The translations under genes and the position numbers were made by a program. From Tannerella sp. (lineage in GTDB: Bacteria; Bacteroidota; Bacteroidia; Bacteroidales; Tannerellaceae), in contig JAISGW010000212.1 of assembly GCA_031262895.1 (NCBI GenBank), positions 1 to 12,124 on the forward strand: 12,124 nucleotides of DNA, written 5' to 3'. This document shows positions 1 to 6,865 of this stretch, piece by piece. Numbering within the stretch: position 1 is the first letter of the stretch; every line of letters begins with the position of its first letter. A model generated the notes under the pieces. That model was given only the letters and a program-made list of their open reading frames with translations, made no database searches and was not told the origin of the DNA.

Positions 1-1
1 C

Positions 2-2134
2 CTTGAGAACCACGACGAGCAACGCATCGCCTCCGACTTCTTCGCCGGGAACGCCCGGGCAGGCCTGCCCGGCCTCTGGGTGGCCGCCCTCATCAACACC
101 AATCCGGTGATGATTTACAACGGGCAGGAACTGGGCGAAAGAGGTATGGACGCGGAAGGCTTCTCAGGCATGGACGGCCGCACAAGTATCTTCGACTACT
201 GGAGCATGGCTTCCGTACGCCAATGGCTGACGGGGCAAGCCCTCAAACCGGAACAAAACGCCCTGCGGGAAACTTACCTCCGGCTGCTCAACATGGCTGC
301 CAAGGAACCCGTCTTCACTAAGGGCGCCTTCCACGACCTGATGTATGCCAACCTCTCGCAGCCGGGCTTCGACCCGAACAAGCAATACGCCTTCCTGCGC
401 AAATGGCGCGATGAGGCCGTCTTAGTGGCCGTCAACTTCGACGAGCAGGCGCGCGACGTGCGTGTCCAAATACCCGCCCAAGCCTTCAAAGCCTTGGGCA
501 TAGCCGACAACAGTCCCGCCCGCACCACAGACCTGCAGACCGGCCAGACCAACATGGGCACCCTGACCGCCTCCTGGCCTTATCGCCTGCAACTGCCTCC
601 CAAAGGAGGACGGGCCATCAAATTCAAATTCCTGCAGAGCCTCTGCCTCTGCCTGCTGACCCTTTGCCTGCTCGGCAGTTGCCGCCGCGGCAAGGCGCCC
701 GACGTCACTTGGGCCGGCCTGCTCAAGGAAATGGCCACACCGGAAAAGGCGGCCGTCTGGCCGGACATTCCTTACCGGACTTATGCCAAATCGGGAGAAA
801 CAAAAGGACTGCTCTTCGACCAGAGCGGCCCCGGTGTCATCACCCGCCTCGAACTGGCCGACGGCGCCCCCAAGGACGGGAAGCTGGACTTTTTTTTCGA
901 CAAGGCGGAAAAACCGGCACTCAGCCTCGACGCTTCCGACTGGACAAAAATGCGACCCGCCCTGCCGAAAGCCTTCCTCGGGCCGGGTACGCTCCTCTTC
1001 CCTATCCCCTTCAACCGGCAATGCCGCATCGTTTATGAAGCCCCTTCGGGGGCTTCTCCTTTACGTTACCAAATAGACTACCGCCTTTACAGCCGCAAAC
1101 GCGTGGAGACTTTTTCGCAAGACGGCTTAGACGACTTGAAGAAGCAAATCGCCCGTACCGCCAAGCAACTGACTTCGCCCGACAGCATGGCCAAGCCCAA
1201 AAGCCGCATCATACAAGGGAACGTCACGCTGCGCGGGGGCATGCCGGCGGTCGTCACGCTGCCACAGGGCGGCATGGCCGTTTACGAATTGTGCGTGCGC
1301 CTTACGCCTATGGAAGGCAGCTACCAGCAAGCCATGCGCGACCTCACCCTGCAAGGCATCTTCGACGGCCTGATTACTTTCCGCGCCCCCCTCGCCGAGT
1401 TCTCCGGCGGCGGCATGGGCGGCTATCCCGTGAAGACCTTTTACCTTGAAGCCGACGGCCAGGGAGAAGTCGTCAGCCGCTGGTTCATGCCCTACCGCGA
1501 AACAGCCGAGCTGGCCTTCATCAACGAAGGGGTAAACCAGCAACATATCCGCTATTCCATCCGCTTAGTGCCCATCCGCTGGACGCCCGACCTGCTCTAT
1601 TTCCACGCTTCCTGGAAAGAAAAGCTGAACGTCCCCCTGCGGAAAGCGCCCGCCACCGCCTTGCCTTGGGCCTTCGCCGTCATCCGGGGAGGCAAAGGCA
1701 TCTACAAGGGCGACGTACTCAGCCTTTACAACCATAGCAACGGCTGGTTCGGCAAAGGGCAGATGCAAATATGGGTCGACCAGGACCCCGACCTGTCGCC
1801 TTCGGAAGATTGCGCCTCGCTGGCCGCCTATTACGACTTGGGCAGCCTGCCGCCCAAAGCCGGTCAAAACGCCTTCGGTGGCCTCGTACGCTACGGGCTG
1901 GCCGATTCCTACGGGTACAACACGCTGCTGCGCCTCCGCAACCTCGACAATATCCCCTTCCGCGACAGTCTCCGCATCGGCCTCCGTTGGCTCGGGCAAA
2001 CAAGCGGGCAGGTGGATTGCAGCACCACCGTCTTCTGGTACGGCGACAACAAAGCCCAGGCGGCCGTAACTACCCGTGCCGAAACCACAGCCCGTCAACT
2101 GCCGCCCTCGCCGGCCGACGAAACCGAACAATAA
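2..2134 (+). CDS. GH13 alpha-amylase C-terminus fused in frame to a GH172 (DUF2961)-like lipoprotein; 5' end outside window
   Basis: The frame is open from the window edge (codons from base 2) to TAA at 2132-2134. The GTG at 80 is internal, not a start. The first part is the end of a GH13 alpha-amylase: LENHDEQR is conserved region IV with the transition-state Asp, IYNGQE follows, then a C-terminal beta domain ending in LPPKGGRAIKF. Numbering from the GTG at 80, residues 180-201 are a lipoprotein signal (IKFK, then LCLCLLTLCLLGSC, lipobox Cys201). Residues 202-684 resemble GH172/DUF2961: GPGVITRLE at 250-258, an acceptor-like strand FFFDKAEKP at 271-279, APLAEFSGGG at 436-445, WFGKGQ at 556-561, IPFRDSL at 625-631. 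GH172 enzymes act on fructo- or arabino-furanosides. Here the expected GEGD and GTGTEDY motifs read GKGQ and ASLAAYY, so activity is doubtful. No stop separates the two parts; whether one fusion or two proteins are made is unresolved. Confidence 0.75.
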   Translation, partial: LENHDEQRIASDFFAGNARAGLPGLWVAALINTNPVMIYNGQELGERGMDAEGFSGMDGRTSIFDYWSMASVRQWLTGQALKPEQNALRETYLRLLNMAAKEPVFTKGAFHDLMYANLSQPGFDPNKQYAFLRKWRDEAVLVAVNFDEQARDVRVQIPAQAFKALGIADNSPARTTDLQTGQTNMGTLTASWPYRLQLPPKGGRAIKFKFLQSLCLCLLTLCLLGSCRRGKAPDVTWAGLLKEMATPEKAAVWPDIPYRTYAKSGETKGLLFDQSGPGVITRLELADGAPKDGKLDFFFDKAEKPALSLDASDWTKMRPALPKAFLGPGTLLFPIPFNRQCRIVYEAPSGASPLRYQIDYRLYSRKRVETFSQDGLDDLKKQIARTAKQLTSPDSMAKPKSRIIQGNVTLRGGMPAVVTLPQGGMAVYELCVRLTPMEGSYQQAMRDLTLQGIFDGLITFRAPLAEFSGGGMGGYPVKTFYLEADGQGEVVSRWFMPYRETAELAFINEGVNQQHIRYSIRLVPIRWTPDLLYFHASWKEKLNVPLRKAPATALPWAFAVIRGGKGIYKGDVLSLYNHSNGWFGKGQMQIWVDQDPDLSPSEDCASLAAYYDLGSLPPKAGQNAFGGLVRYGLADSYGYNTLLRLRNLDNIPFRDSLRIGLRWLGQTSGQVDCSTTVFWYGDNKAQAAVTTRAETTARQLPPSPADETEQ
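602..682 (+). promoter_or_regulatory. Internal lipoprotein signal peptide preceded by an SD-like site and an ATC codon
   Basis: AAAGGAGGA at 602-610 is a near-ideal Shine-Dalgarno sequence, 6 nt before the in-frame ATC at 617-619. From that codon the frame reads a 22-residue lipoprotein signal: basic IKFK, a Leu/Cys-rich core, and lipobox LGSC with the Cys codon at 680-682. There is no ATG, GTG or TTG at the signal start. ATC could be a rare non-standard start, or the region could be the scar of a deletion that removed the GH13 stop and the ATG of the next gene. The SD-like bases also encode PPKGG, a usual GH13 C-terminal motif, so the match may be accidental. Confidence 0.4.
1037..1056 (+). 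other. GC-rich hairpin with TTCG tetraloop inside the GH172-like coding region
   Basis: GAAGCCCC (1037-1044) and GGGGCTTC (1049-1056) pair perfectly around TTCG, giving the very stable C(UUCG)G tetraloop in mRNA. It encodes EAPSGAS, which looks like a small insertion in the GH172-like domain. It is followed by TCTCCTTT rather than a clean U tract, so it is not a convincing terminator. It could slow ribosomes or stabilise an mRNA end; this is inference. Confidence 0.6.
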
Positions 2135-2144
2135 ACAAAACCTT

Positions 2145-2714
2145 ATGGAAGAAGAAATACCGCGCTGCGGCTGGCCTACCCACGACCCGCTTTACCTCAG
2201 CTACCATGACAAGGAATGGGGGCGCCGGGTGGACGACGACGCCAAGATGTTCGAGTTCGTCGTCTTAGAAAGCGCCCAGGCCGGATTGAGCTGGCTCACC
2301 ATCCTGAAACGGCGGGAAAATTACCGGCAGGCTTTCGCCGGCTTCGACGCCGCCCGCATCGCGGCCTTCACCCCGGCCGATGTGGAGCGCCTCCTGCAAG
2401 ACCCGGGCATCATACGCAACCGCAAGAAAATAGAGGCGACCATCTCCAACGCCCGCTGCTTCCTGAACATACAAAAGGAATGCGGCAGCTTCTGCGCTTA
2501 CCTGAAATCTTTCCTGCCCAACGGAGAGCCTGTCGTCAACCACTGGCGCACGCTCAAGGAGCTGCCCGCCTCCACGCCGCTTTCCGAAGCCATCAGCGCA
2601 GACCTGCGCCAAAGAGGCTTCAAGTTCTTCGGCCCGACCATCTGCTACGCCCACCTGCAGGCCGTCGGCTACGTGAACGACCACATAGAAAGCTGCCGCT
2701 TCAAATACCGCTAA
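2145..2714 (+). CDS. tag: DNA-3-methyladenine glycosylase I (TAG)
   Basis: This cytoplasmic base-excision repair enzyme removes N3-methyladenine from alkylated DNA. The 189-residue protein aligns throughout with E. coli TAG as I recall it: RCGWP at 7-11, YHDKEWG at 20-26, LESAQAGLSW at 41-50 (Glu42 matching the E. coli substrate-binding Glu), GIIRNRKKI, RGFKFFGPTICY and NDHIESC near the C-terminus. The four zinc ligands of the family are present: Cys8, His21, His180 and Cys184. The start is the ATG at 2145; the frame is open back to 2076, but those 23 codons lie over the end of the upstream gene and read low-complexity sequence unlike TAG. It begins 10 nt after the preceding stop, with no clear SD, so it is probably co-transcribed with the fusion gene. 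No terminator is visible right after it. Confidence 0.95.
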   Translation: MEEEIPRCGWPTHDPLYLSYHDKEWGRRVDDDAKMFEFVVLESAQAGLSWLTILKRRENYRQAFAGFDAARIAAFTPADVERLLQDPGIIRNRKKIEATISNARCFLNIQKECGSFCAYLKSFLPNGEPVVNHWRTLKELPASTPLSEAISADLRQRGFKFFGPTICYAHLQAVGYVNDHIESCRFKYR

Positions 2715-2731
2715 ACGCCACGGAAGATATC

Positions 2732-2890
2732 AGTGGATTTAGACAATATCTCCACAATCATTTCAGGAGCACCGAGGCAGCCGCGTTCGTCTAATTTGCT
2801 GGGGTCGCAAACAACACAGATGTCAGGTTGCACCACGTTGTACAGTTTATTGTCTTCCCGTTCTCCGTTCTTCTTAAGACACTTTATCAT
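2732..2890 (-). pseudogene. Remnant of a Uma2-family (DUF820) PD-(D/E)XK nuclease-like gene
   Basis: Read on the minus strand, this holds about 50 residues typical of the Uma2 core: KKNGEREDNKLYNVVQPDI, then CVVCDPSKLDERGCLGAPE and MIVEILS. VVQPDI and VEI carry the acidic residues of the predicted nuclease centre. The family is normally about 180-220 residues, so most of the N-terminal part and the whole C-terminal part are gone. After the ILSKST stretch the frame reads unrelated residues and stops at 2711-2713, against the tag stop. The ATG at 2888-2890 is probably fortuitous. No matching 5' or 3' piece was found elsewhere in the window. It is a decayed insertion, not a working gene. Confidence 0.75.
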
Positions 2891-2970
2891 GGCTTTAGTT
2901 GAATGTTGCGTTGCAAAAAGAGGGCCGGCGTAGGCTCCCAACGGGGGGCCCATTGTTTTTTTCCTGTTTC

Positions 2971-3014
2971 GTCACCAGCCGCAAGCCGGTGTTTCACAGC
3001 GTGATGCTGGTGAC
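2971..3014. repeat. 9-bp inverted repeat in the intergenic region
   Basis: GTCACCAGC (2971-2979) and GCTGGTGAC (3006-3014) are exact reverse complements with a 26-nt spacer. The surrounding 11-mer GTTTCGTCACC (2966-2976) also recurs inverted as GGTGACGAAAC at 3335-3345. These may be pieces of one degenerate repeat family; no function is evident. Confidence 0.5.
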
Positions 3015-3070
3015 CAAGGCTTTTGTCACCGACCTGTTCCGGACAGCTCTGACGGCATCCTTTCCGATCG

Positions 3071-3146
3071 CAAAAAAGCAGGGAGTTTGTGCGAAAACAT
3101 GGAACTTTTAGCGACCAAAAGTTCCATGTTTTTTCAAAAAAGCAGG
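3071..3146. repeat. 12-bp direct repeats flanking a hairpin
   Basis: CAAAAAAGCAGG occurs at 3071-3082 and again at 3135-3146. Between the copies lies the 16-bp inverted repeat at 3094-3132. Direct copies around an inverted repeat are the layout expected of a target duplication around a small inserted hairpin element. No transposase is present, and the left copy is separated from the hairpin by 11 nt while the right copy lies 2 nt from it. Confidence 0.6.
3094..3132. terminator. Perfect 16-bp stem hairpin with T/A-rich ends, possible bidirectional terminator
   Basis: AAAACATGGAACTTTT (3094-3109) and AAAAGTTCCATGTTTT (3117-3132) are exact reverse complements with a 7-nt loop AGCGACC. T runs follow the stem on both strands, and it lies between convergent genes, so it could terminate both transcripts. 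Against this, the stem is AT-rich, and it sits 380 nt past tag and about 710 nt past res. A mobile hairpin element is the alternative. Confidence 0.45.
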
Positions 3147-3227
3147 ACTTATTTTTTAGGGCTTAGCCGTTAGGAGACAGGAAGCCGCAACATGCTGAAT
3201 ACTATACCGCTAAATATTGCCGCCAAA

Positions 3228-3290
3228 ACGTTGTCTCGTCGCCACAAGACGTTGAGATTTCACCGCGGGACGTTGTCTTCCGCCGGCCCT
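3228..3290. repeat. Three degenerate 21-bp tandem units each starting ACGTTG
   Basis: ACGTTG occurs at 3228, 3249 and 3270, exactly 21 bases apart. Units one and three also share TCT after the core; the remainder has diverged. In one plus-strand frame the units read as seven-residue repeats (KTLSRRH, KTLRFHR, GTLSS), but no start, domain or coding signal supports a gene. They look like an eroded intergenic repeat of a kind I associate with Bacteroidales. Confidence 0.55.
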
Positions 3291-3422
3291 TTCAATCATC
3301 GGTGGCCCCTCGCACCGGAGGCCGAAACAAGTGTGGTGACGAAACCTTCTGTCATACCTAAACAATTGAATATGAATACGTATGACGAAGTGATACAAGC
3401 ATGGAAAAACTTTTTTTGTCTT

Positions 3423-3454
3423 TAGACTATTAGACTATAAGACCATTAGACTAT
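3423..3454. repeat. 8-bp tandem repeat, four copies of TAGACTAT-like unit
   Basis: The units are TAGACTAT (3423-3430), TAGACTAT (3431-3438), AAGACCAT (3439-3446) and TAGACTAT (3447-3454). The tract directly precedes the hairpin array. It resembles short tandem repeats scattered between genes in Bacteroidota; no function can be read from it. Confidence 0.85.
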
Positions 3455-3463
3455 TTGTTGTCG

Positions 3464-3715
3464 GCTTCGGCCGAAAGCGGGCTGAAAGCCCTTGCCTGAA
3501 AGGCAATATCAGAAGCCCACCGCAAGGCCGAAGGCCGCCGCGTTGGGTTGAGAAACCAATAGATGGGTTTACGCCCTGCAAGGGCAGTATATATGTTGCG
3601 CCTATAGCGCGCAGTATCATTTACCCGACCTCCGACGCGGCGCGCTTCGCGCTTGCGGCGGACTTCTGATTAGCGCTTTTAGCGCATGGCCTGCGGCCAA
3701 TCCCGGCTTTCAGCC
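3464..3715. repeat. Array of about ten short GC-rich hairpins, mostly with 3-nt loops
   Basis: Consecutive palindromes are visible. They include TTCGGCCGAA (3466-3475), GGGCT-gaa-AGCCC (3479-3491), TTGCCT-gaa-AGGCAA (3492-3506), GGCC-gaa-GGCC (3526-3536), GCCCT-gca-AGGGC (3573-3585), and a GCGC pair around CTATA (3598-3610). Then come GCGCG-ctt-CGCGC (3640-3652), GCGCT-ttt-AGCGC (3673-3685), TGGCC-tgc-GGCCA (3687-3699) and GGCT-ttc-AGCC (3705-3715). Some are nested: CCCACCGC (3517-3524) pairs with the GCGTTGGG strand near 3540-3547, with one mismatch, around 3526-3536, and TCCG/CGGA at 3631-3662 enclose another. The stems differ, so this is not a CRISPR array. I recall similarly built intergenic text in other Bacteroidota but know no named element. 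Confidence 0.75.
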
Positions 3716-3841
3716 TGCGCCGATACGACGCATTCCGCACACCTCCTTTTTCCAACGCAACATATAATACAGCCTACTTGCGAAAGTTCAATTCCCTCAC
3801 ACAAGGTCAACCAGCTAAGAATTATTTCCCGAAAAGCAAAT

Positions 3842-6800
3842 TCACCCCATCACTTCCCGGCTGAGCGTATCGAAATTATCGGCCAACTCGAAGGCAACGC
3901 CAGTTTGAAGAGCAGCGAAATGTTTGCGTCCGCAGTCTATCTTGGCTTTCTCGGTGGCTTTGATGGCATTTTCAAAGAGGCCACCCTTGGTTTCGACCAC
4001 GAAGTACAGCTTTTGTTCGCCATCGCTCTCCCAGACAAGCACCCAGTCAGGATTGTAGGCTCCCAGCGGGGTGTCTATCGTGAACCATGAGGGCAATTTG
4101 GCGTAAACGCGAACATTGTCCGATTGCTCGAAGCGTTGCGCCATGTTCCGTTCGATGTTAGAATCGTAGACAACGTAGTCGTAGGGCGACTTATGGCTTT
4201 CCAAGAGATTGCTGTTCAGATAGCCCTGCAATTCCGCATTCTCAAAGAGTTCCTGACACCATACCTCGTCGGCAATCTTACGATACTTGATGCCATCAAC
4301 CAACAGCAGGCGCATCTCGTTGCGGATAATGGCTATTGCCGCTTCGATAAAGGCTTGCGGATTTGTCTTGAAAACCTTCAGTTGCCCGCAATTTAGCAGG
4401 ATGGCGACAATACTACGGCGCGTCAGTCCGGTTTCATTCTGGAGGTAGGTTACGACATCAGGCAGATGTTCGACATTCTCGTCTATCGTGTGGGAAGACT
4501 CGCGCTCCTGTCCATCACTGCGAAGGCCGCCGCTGTCGATAACGACCTTGATTTTTCTCGTGACGAACTTGCCGCTGCCGACGACTATCTCCTCCCTGAT
4601 ACGGCGAGCGCATTTGTCTATCAGCTCGGCAGAACTGAAGTCGACCGAATAAGTGGTCTTGTATTTTATCCTGTCCCAAAGGGCGCGGAAGTCTTCGTTC
4701 AGCAGAATTTCCTTCCGGCAGGCGACCTTGCGGGCATCGTCCCTGTTTTTGATGTTCATCACATTGCCGGCCACGCCGCGCAGCACCTTGAGCACGGGCA
4801 CACGGAGGTAATCGAAGGCTTCCGGTATCTCGACGCGGTTTTCCTTCAAATCGTATTTCAATTTGTCCTGTACTTTGGCTATTCCCTTCTCTTTTTTGTT
4901 GACGACTTCTTCCTTCACATAGCCCTTTTCCACGAAGAAGTTGTACAAGACTTCCGATTTGTCCTTTTCTAAATAAACCTGTTCGTCTTTCTCGTTGTTC
5001 ACCACAATATTGGCGAAGTCGTGCTTGCGCAGGTAACCAAAGGCGAGGTTCATGTCGTCCTCCATCTCCTTTTGCAGGGAGGCGACGAAAGCCTCGTAAC
5101 TCTCGTTGGCAATGACCGTGAGGGTGTTCACCTCGAAACCCCGGATACGTTCGCCCGCCTGGTTGACGCAGAGACGCAGGCCGCGCCCAATCTCCTGCCG
5201 CTTTTTCATTTCCACGTTGGTCTCGTTCAGGGTGCATATCTGGAAGACGTTCGGATTATCCCAGCCTTCGCGCAGGGCCGAATGGGAAAAGATGAAGCGC
5301 AGGGGACTATCGAAACTCAGCAGTTTTTCCTTATCCCGCATGATAAGCGTGAAGGTATCGTCGTCCTTGGCTGTATTGCCCTTGGTGTCAATGTAAGCTT
5401 CGTATTTGTCTTTCTTGTCCGAAGCCTTGCTCTGCTTATCAACAGAAAAGTAGCCATCATGAACTTTGGAAACGGGCACATCTTTGTCGCGCATATCTTT
5501 GAACAACGAACTGTATTTCTCCTTTTGGATAAGTTTCCCGTATTCCTCCTCAAACATGCGGGCGTATTTGCCCGGCTGAGTATTGCCTTCCTCATCGTAG
5601 GTGCGGTAGTTGGCCACTTTGTCGATGAAGAACAGGCTAAGCACCTTGATGCCTTGCGGATTGAGCTGCAACTCCTTGTCGAGATGCGCTTCGATGGTCA
5701 AACGGATTTGTTCCCGTTTCATCCGGTCTTCGCCGATACTGCCTGTCGGATGCCCTTGACGGACAATCACCGCATTGCTGGTAAAAGAAAGGTTCCAAGC
5801 TTGGGTGCTCTGGTCGAGCCAGATGTCCGCCACGATATAGCCATTGTATTGATTTCGCTTGGTAATGTCTAAAAGGTCGTCGCCCTGCTTTACCCAAACT
5901 TTCTTGCGGCTCACCTTGCCGTTCTTTTGCAGGTCGACTTCCACCTGTGCCTTGATGCCACTTTTGTTGTCCACCTTAAAAAGTTCTATGTAAGCGTCGT
6001 TGTGGTAATTTTCCACGGAGACGCTGCCGACCTCAATCTGCTTGACCAGTTTCTTTTCGTAAGCGTCAATGGAGTCGAGCTTGTACATAAGATTATAGAC
6101 GTTGCGATGCGTGGCCGAATAGCGTAGGCGGCAAAGCGGAGCGAGGGCGGCAATGGCCTCTTGCGATTTAGGGGTATTGTCCACGCTTTGCGGCTCGTCG
6201 ATGATGACGACGGGGCGGGTCTCCCGAATCAGGTCTATCGGCTTGCAGCCGAGTTTGTCGTTGTATCGGTGGATGATGTTCGCCTTGTTGTTATTATCAT
6301 CAAAGCTCTTACGAAAGGCGTCAATGTTGATAATCATGATTTGAACGCTGTCGGCGGTGGCGAAGCTGCGCACCTGCTCCAGCTTGGCGCTGTCGTAAAC
6401 GAAGTAGTCATAGACAAGGTTCTCATACAAACCCCGGAAATGTTCCTTTGTCAGGTCGAAAGAAGTCTTCACCCCTTCCTTGATGGCGAGGCTCGGCACC
6501 ACGATGATGAACTTCGTGAAGCCGTAGCGGCGATTGAGTTCGAGGATGGTCTTCGTGTAAACGTAAGTCTTGCCCGTACCGGTTTCCATTTCTACGGAGA
6601 AATTCATGCCGTCGCGTTTGAAGCTTTCCGCCGTGCTTTGGGCGATGCCGTTGCGGAGCTGGATGCGGCGGACGTTTTCCAGCAAGTCCTCGTCAATCAG
6701 CTTGAGCGAGTTCCCGATGCCTATGGTGTTTTGCAGGAAGCCGGCATCCTTCACCGGCGCCAACGAGAAGTTGCTTTGGAAAATCTCCTCGCCTTCAAAG

Positions 6801-6865
6801 ATGCCGCAGATGCTCTCCACCGCCTCATCCTGGTAATCCAAATGACTTTCAAACTGCAGTTTCAT
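3842..6865 (-). CDS. res: Type III restriction enzyme, Res subunit (DEAD-like helicase plus PD-(D/E)XK nuclease)
   Basis: This is the ATP-dependent translocase and endonuclease partner of the Mod methyltransferase; Mod and Res together cut unmodified DNA. The 1007-residue protein has full superfamily 2 helicase motifs: Walker A ETGTGKT (94-100), motif II DEPQ (223-226), SAT (250-252), ALREGWDNPNVF (530-541, motif V) and QEIGRGLRL (557-565, motif VI). A C-terminal nuclease domain follows with SNIE (902-905), YNPDW (937-941, Asp940) and VVETKGG (956-962), the Type III endonuclease arrangement, and no key residue appears lost. Length is normal for Res. The ATG at 6863-6865 overlaps the mod stop as ATGA, implying translational coupling. 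It is the last gene of the minus-strand operon; the stop TGA is at 3842-3844 and no terminator follows closely. Confidence 0.95.
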   Translation of the reverse strand: MKLQFESHLDYQDEAVESICGIFEGEEIFQSNFSLAPVKDAGFLQNTIGIGNSLKLIDEDLLENVRRIQLRNGIAQSTAESFKRDGMNFSVEMETGTGKTYVYTKTILELNRRYGFTKFIIVVPSLAIKEGVKTSFDLTKEHFRGLYENLVYDYFVYDSAKLEQVRSFATADSVQIMIINIDAFRKSFDDNNNKANIIHRYNDKLGCKPIDLIRETRPVVIIDEPQSVDNTPKSQEAIAALAPLCRLRYSATHRNVYNLMYKLDSIDAYEKKLVKQIEVGSVSVENYHNDAYIELFKVDNKSGIKAQVEVDLQKNGKVSRKKVWVKQGDDLLDITKRNQYNGYIVADIWLDQSTQAWNLSFTSNAVIVRQGHPTGSIGEDRMKREQIRLTIEAHLDKELQLNPQGIKVLSLFFIDKVANYRTYDEEGNTQPGKYARMFEEEYGKLIQKEKYSSLFKDMRDKDVPVSKVHDGYFSVDKQSKASDKKDKYEAYIDTKGNTAKDDDTFTLIMRDKEKLLSFDSPLRFIFSHSALREGWDNPNVFQICTLNETNVEMKKRQEIGRGLRLCVNQAGERIRGFEVNTLTVIANESYEAFVASLQKEMEDDMNLAFGYLRKHDFANIVVNNEKDEQVYLEKDKSEVLYNFFVEKGYVKEEVVNKKEKGIAKVQDKLKYDLKENRVEIPEAFDYLRVPVLKVLRGVAGNVMNIKNRDDARKVACRKEILLNEDFRALWDRIKYKTTYSVDFSSAELIDKCARRIREEIVVGSGKFVTRKIKVVIDSGGLRSDGQERESSHTIDENVEHLPDVVTYLQNETGLTRRSIVAILLNCGQLKVFKTNPQAFIEAAIAIIRNEMRLLLVDGIKYRKIADEVWCQELFENAELQGYLNSNLLESHKSPYDYVVYDSNIERNMAQRFEQSDNVRVYAKLPSWFTIDTPLGAYNPDWVLVWESDGEQKLYFVVETKGGLFENAIKATEKAKIDCGRKHFAALQTGVAFELADNFDTLSREVMG

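Larger units (their letters stand above)
2715..3841. other. Repeat-rich 1.1-kb region between convergent genes, no intact gene
   Basis: This stretch separates tag (plus) from res (minus); both end here. It contains a Uma2 remnant, several inverted and direct repeats, a hairpin that could end transcription from both sides, and the hairpin array at 3464-3715. Open frames of 60-134 codons exist on both strands, but none shows a recognisable domain, and they run through the repeats. At 3716-3841 I see nothing except CCTCCTTTTTCCAACGCAAC (3742-3761), part of a weak inverted match to 2903-2924. The region looks like a graveyard of inserted short elements that convergent transcription leaves harmless. 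Confidence 0.8.

Noticed and set aside
80..82. GTG as start of the first gene
   Set aside because: The frame continues upstream to the window edge with conserved GH13 sequence (LENHDEQR), so the gene begins outside the window.
2076..2144. Earlier ATG for tag
   Set aside because: It would overlap the upstream gene and add 23 low-complexity residues; TAG homology starts at the ATG at 2145.
2928..2953. Similarity of PPLGAY to the Res nuclease segment TPLGAYNPDW (near 4058-4083)
   Set aside because: Only about 17 bases agree with one mismatch, which is within chance for a window this size, and the following residues do not match.
3192..3425. Small protein gene of 77 codons
   Set aside because: It runs through degenerate 21-bp repeats and shows no domain, convincing leader or neighbours that need it.
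3464..3715. CRISPR array
   Set aside because: The palindromes differ in sequence and spacing, with no constant repeat and no cas genes in view.
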